From: an uncultured Bacteroides sp.
GTDB lineage: Bacteria; Bacteroidota; Bacteroidia; Bacteroidales; Bacteroidaceae
Reading direction: 5' to 3'
DNA length: 56,285 bases
NCBI GenBank assembly: GCA_949300425.1
Contig: CASGED010000022.1
Coordinates: forward strand, 1 to 56,285
Below are positions 17,218 to 23,052 of the stretch, one piece after another. The notes under the pieces are model-generated. The model was not told where the DNA came from and did no database searches. It worked only from the letters and a program-made list of their open reading frames with translations. Both the position numbers and the translations under genes were made by a program. Within the stretch, counting starts at the first letter, position 1. Every line of letters begins with the position of its first letter.

Positions 17218-19008
17218 TTATTCATCCGAATAATGCACCAGCACCTCCCGGTAGGAGTTGAATATCTTCGACTTGGAGACAAAGCCCAAGTAATGCCCTT
17301 CCGAATCGACCACGGGCAGGTTCCATGCCTTGGTGTCGTCAAAAGTCCGCATCACCTGTTCCATGCTGTCCGTATTGTACAGGCGGGAGGGAGGCGAAAT
17401 CATGAAACGGTTCACCGTAAAACGGTGGTAAAGCTCTTGCCTGAACATGATGTTGCGGATGTCGTCCAACAACACGATGCCCAGCAACTTGCCTTCTTCA
17501 TCCACAACCGGGAATATATTGCGGCGCGACCGGGCTATGACTTTCACCATGTCCGCCAAATCCATCTCCGGACGTACGGCAATAAAATCCGTCTCCACTA
17601 CATTCTCCACCTTCATCAGCGTCAGCACGGCCTTGTCCTTATGGTGGGTCAGCAATTCGCCCTTCTTGGCCAAGCGCATGGAGTAAATGCTATGAGGTTC
17701 GAAAACGATGATGGTCAGGTAGGCACTGACGGAAACTATCATCAGGGGTAAAAACAAATCGTAACCGCCGGTCAACTCGGCAATGAGGAAGACACCCGTC
17801 AAGGGAGCGTGCATCACCCCGCTCATCACTCCGGCCATGCCCATCAAGGCAAAATTCTTTTCGGGCAGGTAGGCCGTGACATCAAACTCATTGCTAAAAT
17901 GGGAGAATACAAACCCCGCGATGCAACCTAAATAAAGCGAAGGCGCAAAGATACCTCCACATCCCCCACCCCCGTTCGTGGCACTCGAGGCAAAGACCTT
18001 GAACACGATGATCAGCATCAGGTAGACTAACAACAAATTGCCATGACCATAGAACAAGGAGTTGTTCATCACCGTGTCCCAATCCGCGTTAGTGGTTCCG
18101 TTCAGCAACAGCTCTATCGTGTCGTAACCTTCGCCGTAAAGAGGCGGGAACAGGAATATCAACACGCTCAGCATGACACCGCCCAGAGCCAGTTTCTTAT
18201 AAGGCGTATTCAAACGCCCAAACACGCCTTCCAAACGGTTCATGGCACGGGTGAAATACAAAGAAACCAATCCGCAGAAAACGCCCAACATGATGACGTA
18301 GGGAATGCGCCCCAACTCGAAAGGTTCGTCCAAGTGGAACTGGAACATGGCTTCCTGTCCCGTAACGACATAGGAAAGCGTAGCCGCCGTAACCGAAGAA
18401 ATCAGCAAAGGCAACAAAGAGGTCATGGTAAGGTCTATCATCAACACTTCCAGCGTAAACACCAGCCCCGCAATAGGCGCTTTGAAGATGCCCGCCACCG
18501 CGCCCGCCGCGCCACAGCCCACCAGCAACATCAGCGTGCGACGCTCCATCTTGAACAGGCTGCCCAGGTTGGAGCCAATGGCCGAACCGGTCAGCACAAT
18601 AGGCGCCTCCGCTCCCACCGAACCGCCAAAACCGATGGTAATGGAGCTGGCGATGATGGACGACCACGTGTTGTGCCGCTTGATGCGGCTTTGCCTGCGC
18701 GAGATGGCATAAAGTATTTTGGTGACACCATGGCTGATGTCATCCTTCACCACGTAGCGCACAAACAGACCCGTCAGGAAGATACCCACCACGGGATAGA
18801 CCAAATAGAGGTAGTTGGCCTCTGTGGTATCAAAGTTTTCTGTCAGGAACTCCTGAATCCAATGTATCAACAGCTTCAGCAGCAAAGCCGCCAAGGCCGT
18901 AAAAATGCCGACCAGGAAGCTGAGTACCAAGATGAAACGTTTCTCCCTGACGTTCTTTTCGCGCCAAGCCAAGAAATCCTGCAACCAGTTATGTATGTCT
19001 ATCTTCAT
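17218..19008 (-). CDS. CLC-family chloride channel/transporter with C-terminal CBS pair
   Basis: Integral membrane anion protein of 596 residues. The CLC core (about 20-430) carries GSVGAEAPIV (with the external gating Glu), FKAPIAGLVFTLEVLMID and the selectivity motif GGGCGGIFAPSLY. Two CBS domains follow (about 445-590, starting near VETDFIAVRPEMD), likely nucleotide-sensing. The residue matching the internal proton-transfer Glu203 of E. coli ClcA appears to be Val (TLEVL), as in CLC channels. Start ATG at 19008 (MKIDIHNW) follows the tsaC stop by four bases. A longer frame from 19047 would overlap tsaC and is rejected. Confidence 0.92.
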   Translation of the reverse strand: MKIDIHNWLQDFLAWREKNVREKRFILVLSFLVGIFTALAALLLKLLIHWIQEFLTENFDTTEANYLYLVYPVVGIFLTGLFVRYVVKDDISHGVTKILYAISRRQSRIKRHNTWSSIIASSITIGFGGSVGAEAPIVLTGSAIGSNLGSLFKMERRTLMLLVGCGAAGAVAGIFKAPIAGLVFTLEVLMIDLTMTSLLPLLISSVTAATLSYVVTGQEAMFQFHLDEPFELGRIPYVIMLGVFCGLVSLYFTRAMNRLEGVFGRLNTPYKKLALGGVMLSVLIFLFPPLYGEGYDTIELLLNGTTNADWDTVMNNSLFYGHGNLLLVYLMLIIVFKVFASSATNGGGGCGGIFAPSLYLGCIAGFVFSHFSNEFDVTAYLPEKNFALMGMAGVMSGVMHAPLTGVFLIAELTGGYDLFLPLMIVSVSAYLTIIVFEPHSIYSMRLAKKGELLTHHKDKAVLTLMKVENVVETDFIAVRPEMDLADMVKVIARSRRNIFPVVDEEGKLLGIVLLDDIRNIMFRQELYHRFTVNRFMISPPSRLYNTDSMEQVMRTFDDTKAWNLPVVDSEGHYLGFVSKSKIFNSYREVLVHYSDE

Positions 19009-19012
19009 GGCA

Positions 19013-19588
19013 TTACGGTCTGATGATTTGAATGACGCCACCCGCACCCAACTTGACGATGCTCGACGGGTTGGGATTGCTCTTCTCGTCCTGCCGATAA
19101 CCTACGATATAGTCTACAGCCGACTTGATGTCTTCACCAATCTCACTGAAATTGCGAGGCGACGGCTGCCCGCTGATGTTGGCCGACGTAGAGACGATAG
19201 CCTTACGGAACTGTTGGCAAAGGCGGCGGGAGAACTCCTCATTGGTCACCCGTATGCCCACGCTGCCATCTTCAGCCAACAGGTTCGGCGCCAAGTTCCG
19301 GGCATTCGGATAGATAATGGTAAGCGGCTTATCGGCCACGTCTATCAAGTCCCAAGCTATATCGGGCACATCCTGTACATAGAAATCTACTTTCACCGGT
19401 GTATCCACCAGCACCAGCATCGCTTTGCTGTCGGCACGCTGCTTTATCTCGTACACGCGGCGCACAGCCTCTGCATTGGTGGCATCGCAACCTATACCCC
19501 AAATGGTGTCCGTGGGATACAGAATCACGCCCCCTTCACGCATCACCTGACAGGCTTTCTTAATATCTTCGTTCATCTTCGTATTCAC
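19013..19588 (-). CDS. tsaC: L-threonylcarbamoyladenylate synthase (TsaC/Sua5/YrdC)
   Basis: Makes threonylcarbamoyl-AMP, precursor of t6A37 in ANN-decoding tRNAs. The 191-residue YrdC domain shows YPTDTIWGIGCDA, the KxR-type KQRADSKAM segment and the SxN motif STSANISG, all substrate-binding elements. It lacks the C-terminal Sua5 domain, so it is the short TsaC form. A start at 19576 (MNEDIKK) is also possible. The CLC gene follows directly. Confidence 0.94.
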   Translation of the reverse strand: MNTKMNEDIKKACQVMREGGVILYPTDTIWGIGCDATNAEAVRRVYEIKQRADSKAMLVLVDTPVKVDFYVQDVPDIAWDLIDVADKPLTIIYPNARNLAPNLLAEDGSVGIRVTNEEFSRRLCQQFRKAIVSTSANISGQPSPRNFSEIGEDIKSAVDYIVGYRQDEKSNPNPSSIVKLGAGGVIQIIRP

Positions 19589-19608
19589 TTTGGTCAGTAA
19601 ATGAAACG

Positions 19609-19616
19609 CAAAAATA
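19609..19616 (-). promoter_or_regulatory. Predicted -7 box of tsaC promoter
   Basis: Minus-strand TATTTTTG, 20 bases before the ATG at 19588, fits TAnnTTTG. It sits immediately downstream of the small-gene terminator (19651-19687), supporting an independent start for tsaC. Confidence 0.45.
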
Positions 19617-19650
19617 CAAATTTCAGACGGATATAGGAATCCTTTTCCAC

Positions 19651-19687
19651 AAAAAAAGACAGGCGGGAAAAGGCTTCCCGTCTGTCT
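19651..19687 (-). terminator. Rho-independent terminator of the small-gene operon
   Basis: Stem AGACAGGCGGGA (19657-19668) with TCCCGTCTGTCT (19676-19687), 12 bp with one G-T pair. On the minus strand it is followed by seven T (19657-19651). It lies 39 bases past the second small ORF and before the tsaC promoter. Confidence 0.85.
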
Positions 19688-19725
19688 TCTGTTATAAATA
19701 CCATTTAATAATTCGCGTGTGACAA

Positions 19726-19815
19726 TTATCTCTCACTTCCATATCCCATGGAAAGCATCTCGCTTTCACCCATGACGGCCAAAGCGCTGATTAAATAAAC
19801 AAATAGCTTTTTCAT
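19726..19815 (-). CDS. Small hydrophobic peptide, 29 residues, unknown
   Basis: Not recognised. A 29-codon frame starts MKKLFVYLISALAVMG, two lysines then about 13 hydrophobic residues, like a short signal or single membrane segment. It ends in a polar, methionine/glycine-rich tail (SEMLSMGYGSER). It lies 72 bases after the 24-codon gene in the same predicted transcript, between a good promoter and a strong terminator. The leader before it is AT-rich with no Shine-Dalgarno, the normal state in this phylum. The signal-like N terminus and small tail would suit a secreted or membrane peptide. Coding status is inferred from architecture only. Confidence 0.5.
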   Translation of the reverse strand: MKKLFVYLISALAVMGESEMLSMGYGSER

Positions 19816-19887
19816 AATTAATCCAAATTTTAAATTAACACCTGAAAAACTAAACACTCTCGCTAATCAAATGGGTATTATGTATGC

Positions 19888-19962
19888 TTAGAGCATTACA
19901 TAACCCCAAATGTTCTTGTCAGCCTTGCTGACGTTCTTAAAGATTTTCTTTAACATTTTCAT
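19888..19962 (-). CDS. Small basic amphipathic peptide, 24 residues, unknown
   Basis: Not recognised. A 24-codon frame starts MKMLKKIFKNVSK and ends NIWGYVML. It has seven lysines, spaced as in an amphipathic helix, then a hydrophobic aromatic end. Its ATG is preceded by a perfect AGGAGG with an 8-base gap (19971-19976), which is rare in Bacteroidetes and strongly argues that it is translated. It is the first gene of a short unit with promoter at 20039-20069 and terminator at 19651-19687. A membrane-active peptide, a signalling peptide or a leader peptide are all possible; none can be chosen from sequence. Confidence 0.6.
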   Translation of the reverse strand: MKMLKKIFKNVSKADKNIWGYVML

Positions 19963-19970
19963 TTTGTTAT

Positions 19971-19976
19971 CCTCCT
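19971..19976 (-). promoter_or_regulatory. Perfect Shine-Dalgarno AGGAGG
   Basis: AGGAGG on the minus strand, 8 bases before the ATG of the 24-codon gene. The surrounding AGGATAACAAAATG is nearly duplicated about 20 bases upstream (AGGATAACAAGATTG), as if the ribosome-binding region had been partly copied. Confidence 0.7.
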
Positions 19977-20038
19977 AAAACAATCTTGTTATCCTATTGA
20001 AAACTCTCGAAATCTCATTGATTTCATGTTTTACAGCA

Positions 20039-20069
20039 CAAAAATAAGGCCTTTTTATGAGATGGCAAG
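20039..20069 (-). promoter_or_regulatory. Predicted promoter of the two-peptide operon
   Basis: Minus-strand -7 box TATTTTTG (20039-20046) with CTTG (20066-20069) exactly 19 bp upstream. The predicted start is near 20033, giving a leader of about 70 bases and a transcript of roughly 380. Confidence 0.6.
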
Positions 20070-20088
20070 GGAAACAAGCAAGAAAAAC

Positions 20089-20121
20089 ATGTTATATAAC
20101 ATATTTCTTGACCTGCGTCAA
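20089..20121. promoter_or_regulatory. Two palindromes upstream of the two-peptide promoter, CRP/FNR-like
   Basis: ATGTTATATAACAT (20089-20102) is a perfect 14-bp palindrome, and TTGAC-CTGC-GTCAA (20108-20121) is a 5-4-5 palindrome of the CRP/FNR-superfamily shape. Their centres are about 62 and 81 bases upstream of the predicted start, positions suited to an activator. Regulator identity is unknown. Confidence 0.45.
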
Positions 20122-20237
20122 AAATTCAAGTTATCGGACATCTGATAGACTGCCAAAATGACCTATAACAGGTCTTTTGTGTCAGCAATCGGCGGATATG
20201 GCAGATGAGGGGGAAGGGGAAAGAGGTGGATAACGAA
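20122..20237. other. Spacer between the palindromes and the pepD terminator
   Basis: Holds one small hairpin, GACCT-ATAAC-AGGTC (20160-20174) followed by TTTT on the plus strand, and otherwise purine-rich sequence. No gene seen. Confidence 0.4.
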
Positions 20238-20263
20238 AGGAGGACGCCCGAAAACGTCCTCCT
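20238..20263 (-). terminator. Terminator-like hairpin after pepD
   Basis: AGGAGGACG (20238-20246) and CGTCCTCCT (20255-20263) form a perfect 9-bp GC-rich stem 23 bases past the pepD stop. The following T-run is short (TTTCGTT), so termination may be partial. Confidence 0.6.
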
Positions 20264-20286
20264 ATACCATATTATATATATAAGAC

Positions 20287-21747
20287 TTATTCCTTCACCG
20301 GAGTCTTGGCGAGTGTCGCCACCACAAAGTCATAGAACTTAGCCACGGAAGGAATATAAGCACGTTCATCGGGCGAGTGGGGCGAACGCAAGGTAGGACC
20401 GAAAGATATCATATCCAGATTCTTGTAAGTAGCGCCGATAATGCCGCACTCCAAACCGGCATGAATCACTTTCACAGCCGGTTCTACGCCAAACTGCTCT
20501 TTGTAGGATTCCTTCATCGCCAACAAGATGGGAGAATGTACGTTAGGCTGCCAGCCGGAATAACCGCCACTTAACTCCACCTTCATTCCGGCCATAGAGA
20601 AGCAGGAGGTCAGGCTGTCCGCCAAGAAATCCTTCATCGTATCGCAAGAACTGCGCGCCAAGATACGTATTTCGGCCTTCCCGCCTCCAATCAGCACAAT
20701 GGCCAGATTGGATGAGGTCTCCACCGTGTCGGGCACCGTGGGAATCATGCGCATCACGCCGTCCTGGCAAGCCATCAGCACATTTATCATATTGTCCTGA
20801 ATCTCCTCGGGAACCACCATTGCCGGTGTGTCAGTTTCTTCCATTTTCAGGCTGATGTTGCTCTCAATGGGAGCGTACTCCTCGTTCAGCTGTACTTCGT
20901 ACTCACGGATGTAGGCGTCCAGCCCTTCCATGTCGTCCGGATTGAACACCAATACGGCATGCGCCTCGCGCGGGATGGCGTTGCGCATGTTGCCCCCTTC
21001 AAAGGAAGCCAGCTGGCAATCGAACTCCATCAACAGGTCGTGAGTCACACGGGCCAGCAATTTGTTGGCATTGCCCCTACCCTCGTTAATTTCCAGACCG
21101 GAATGTCCGCCACGCAAGCCTTTCAATGTCAACTTGCGGGCAACCAGTCCTTCGGCCGGCGCTTCCTCCTTATACGCTAACGTAGCCGTAATATCGATGC
21201 CCCCGGCGCAGCCTATGTAGAGTTCGCCTTCTTCTTCAGAATCCAGATTCAGCAGGATGTCTCCCTTCAGCACGTCCGGCTTCAAGCCGAATGCACCGTA
21301 CATCCCGGTTTCCTCGTCCTTGGTTATCAGCACTTCCAGCGGCCCGTGCTTCACGTCTGCCGCTTCAAGCACCGCCATGGCCACCGCTACGCCCAGGCCG
21401 TTGTCGGCTCCCAAGGTGGTGCCTTTCGCTTTCACCCAATCGCCGTCTATATACGTTTCAATGGGGTCTTTCGTAAAATCGTGTACGGTGTCATTGTTCT
21501 TTTGCGGCACCATGTCCATGTGGGCTTGCAGGATGACGCCCTTACGGTTCTCCATGCCCGGAGTGGCCGGCTTGCGGATAATGACATTACCGGCTTCGTC
21601 CACAAACGATTCCAGGCCAAGGCCTTTGCCGAAGTTTACCAGAAATTCTGTCACCTGTTCTACATGTCCCGACGGGCGGGGTATCTGTGTCAATGAATAG
21701 AAATGCTTCCACACGTTCTGTGGAGCAAGTTGTAAGATTGTGCTCAT
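20287..21747 (-). CDS. pepD: Aminoacyl-histidine dipeptidase (cytosolic non-specific dipeptidase)
   Basis: M20C-family zinc dipeptidase that cleaves Xaa-His and many other dipeptides in the cytoplasm. In 486 residues it shows the metal ligands H76 and D78 (QAHMDMVPQK), D115 (LGADNGLG), the catalytic/ligand pair around E145 (KDEETGMYG) and a late histidine in SPHSPDERA. The dimerisation/lid domain is inserted at about 200-380. Length matches E. coli PepD (485). It has the best consensus promoter in the window and a hairpin after it, so it is monocistronic. Confidence 0.95.
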   Translation of the reverse strand: MSTILQLAPQNVWKHFYSLTQIPRPSGHVEQVTEFLVNFGKGLGLESFVDEAGNVIIRKPATPGMENRKGVILQAHMDMVPQKNNDTVHDFTKDPIETYIDGDWVKAKGTTLGADNGLGVAVAMAVLEAADVKHGPLEVLITKDEETGMYGAFGLKPDVLKGDILLNLDSEEEGELYIGCAGGIDITATLAYKEEAPAEGLVARKLTLKGLRGGHSGLEINEGRGNANKLLARVTHDLLMEFDCQLASFEGGNMRNAIPREAHAVLVFNPDDMEGLDAYIREYEVQLNEEYAPIESNISLKMEETDTPAMVVPEEIQDNMINVLMACQDGVMRMIPTVPDTVETSSNLAIVLIGGGKAEIRILARSSCDTMKDFLADSLTSCFSMAGMKVELSGGYSGWQPNVHSPILLAMKESYKEQFGVEPAVKVIHAGLECGIIGATYKNLDMISFGPTLRSPHSPDERAYIPSVAKFYDFVVATLAKTPVKE

Positions 21748-21772
21748 AGGTATGAAATATTATAGTTTGGCA

Positions 21773-21803
21773 CAAAGATAAAAATTAAATGAATACCCGC
21801 AAA
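21773..21803 (-). promoter_or_regulatory. Consensus Bacteroidetes promoter of pepD
   Basis: Minus-strand TTTG (21800-21803), 19 bp, then TATCTTTG (21773-21780): a perfect match to both boxes and spacing, ending 25 bases before the pepD ATG. Confidence 0.8.
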
Positions 21804-21919
21804 GCAGCGGAAGTTAAAGGGAGTTATACCATGCACGGGATAATTGTCTTTTCGTCTGATAACCAACGCTCTTATTTCCACGAAGTCTGACTGGCGACTC
21901 CCAACAAGATTACCGCCCT
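21804..21919. other. Left part of the pepD/regulator spacer
   Basis: Upstream of the pepD -33 box, from 21804 to the palindrome array. I see no gene; near 21910 the segment GATTACC may be a decayed half-unit of the array. Confidence 0.4.
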
Positions 21920-22002
21920 TTGGTAATCTCAATCCCAAGCCTTGGTAATGTCATTACCACCCTTTGGTAATCTCATTACCAAGGTGTGGTAATCAGCTTA
22001 CC
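21920..22002. repeat. Tandem array of 22-bp palindromic units
   Basis: TGGTAAT recurs at 21921, 21943, 21965 and 21987, exactly 22 bp apart. Three units are palindromes: TTGGTAATGTCATTACCA, TTTGGTAATCTCATTACCA and TGGTAATCAGCTTACCA. The first is decayed (CTCAATCCCA). The array lies between the divergent pepD and regulator promoters. The arm-3-arm core and period resemble the array at 8211-8302, but the sequence differs. Function unknown. Confidence 0.85.
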
Positions 22003-22079
22003 AAAAGCAGGTCGTTCGTTTGGGATAAAATGAAGCGAAGTTTTTCCTTAGGCATAAGGCCTCTTCCGCATATTTTCCT

Positions 22080-22087
22080 TATTTTTG
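22080..22087 (+). promoter_or_regulatory. Predicted -7 box of the membrane regulator gene
   Basis: TATTTTTG, fitting TAnnTTTG, lies 30 bases before the ATG at 22118. No TTTG is found 19 bp upstream. Confidence 0.45.
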
Positions 22088-22117
22088 GCGTGTGAAACTC
22101 AATCTGAGAAAGGAAGC

Positions 22118-23011
22118 ATGAACAGCAGATTTTTATCCATAGGAGTCTTTATGACGTTGATGTTATCAGCCCTGCTGGCCGGACATCACGGATATTGCGG
22201 TGCTAAAGAAGCAATAACCGCCGACTTGAACCAGGCTTTGATGCGTACGTTGGAAGAGGAGCGGGACAACATCGTCACGCGGGATTCCATCAGGGCATAC
22301 CGTCAGCTCAGGCTGGCTTCGGACGGTCCGGTGTGGCTTGCCATTGCCGACAGAAGGCTATGCCGTAATCTGAAGAACAGCAAATTGAAGGAAAAGACGT
22401 TCCTTTCGTTCGACGTTGTTGACGCGGCTTGTCCCGATGCGAAAGCAAAAAACGATTTCATCGCCAGCGACACTTTAATCGTAAATCATAAGGCGACAGG
22501 AGCTACTCTCGCCATCAAGAGTTATGCACGCCTTTCGTGCGCGGCCATCTTCCGCATGTCCGACCAGCGCTGGTCGTCCTTGCTGGCTTTCTCCGCATTG
22601 CTTTGGCTCATCGGCTTTAAATTCCTAATCCGTAGGAAGCAAACGGAAGCCGGAGAACTGCAAATCTATGGCGGGCTTTCTTATTCGGCGAAAGACGGTT
22701 GTTTTTACGATGCGCATCGTATTCCGCTTCATCTCACCCCAATGCAACATCAATTGATGCGGATGCTTTGGGAGGCCCCTTCCCACTCGGTGCCGAAAGA
22801 AGAGCTGTGCGCCGCCTTGTGGCCTAAGAAAGCAGACGCCAACGATACGCTTTACACCTTGGTGAGACGGTTGAAACCCATCCTTGAGTCGTGTAGCGGA
22901 CTTCAGATTGTTGCCCATAGGGGAAGAAGCTATTCGCTGGAAACCAAACAGATAGGCGATTGTCAGGATAATATCAGGAAGATGTCAGCCTCATTTCACG
23001 CCGACCCATAA
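22118..23011 (+). CDS. Membrane-anchored winged-helix transcriptional regulator
   Basis: A predicted one-component sensor-regulator of 297 residues. It has an N-terminal signal/anchor (about 1-25), an extracytoplasmic domain (about 30-150), a membrane segment (about 152-171, WSSLLAFSALLWLIGFKFLI) and a C-terminal OmpR/PhoB-type winged helix (about 190-275). The last contains LTPMQHQLMRMLWEAP, the KEELCAALWP turn, a recognition-helix region TLYTLVRRLKPIL and the wing GRSYSLE. This order (sensor first, DNA-binding last) is the reverse of ToxR. ATG 22118 is preferred; a TTG-started frame from 22085 runs back through the promoter. The receptor gene 41 bases downstream is the likely target. The signal sensed is unknown. 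Confidence 0.8.
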   Translation: MNSRFLSIGVFMTLMLSALLAGHHGYCGAKEAITADLNQALMRTLEEERDNIVTRDSIRAYRQLRLASDGPVWLAIADRRLCRNLKNSKLKEKTFLSFDVVDAACPDAKAKNDFIASDTLIVNHKATGATLAIKSYARLSCAAIFRMSDQRWSSLLAFSALLWLIGFKFLIRRKQTEAGELQIYGGLSYSAKDGCFYDAHRIPLHLTPMQHQLMRMLWEAPSHSVPKEELCAALWPKKADANDTLYTLVRRLKPILESCSGLQIVAHRGRSYSLETKQIGDCQDNIRKMSASFHADP

Positions 23012-23020
23012 GACGAAACG

Positions 23021-23028
23021 TATCTTTG
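23021..23028 (+). promoter_or_regulatory. Predicted -7 box of the outer-membrane receptor gene
   Basis: TATCTTTG, a perfect TAnnTTTG, lies between the regulator stop (23011) and the receptor ATG (23053). The receptor can therefore be transcribed separately, for example under control of the upstream regulator. No clear -33 box. Confidence 0.6.
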
Positions 23029-23052
23029 CGCCGAATTTAAAACGAAAGCGCA

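Noticed and set aside
20160-20178. Independent terminator at GACCT-ATAAC-AGGTC
   Set aside because: The stem is only 5 bp, and no transcript is expected to end there on the plus strand.
21920-22002. Possible CRISPR array or phase-variation inverted repeat
   Set aside because: Linkers are only a few bases, copies are head to tail, and no recombinase gene is nearby.
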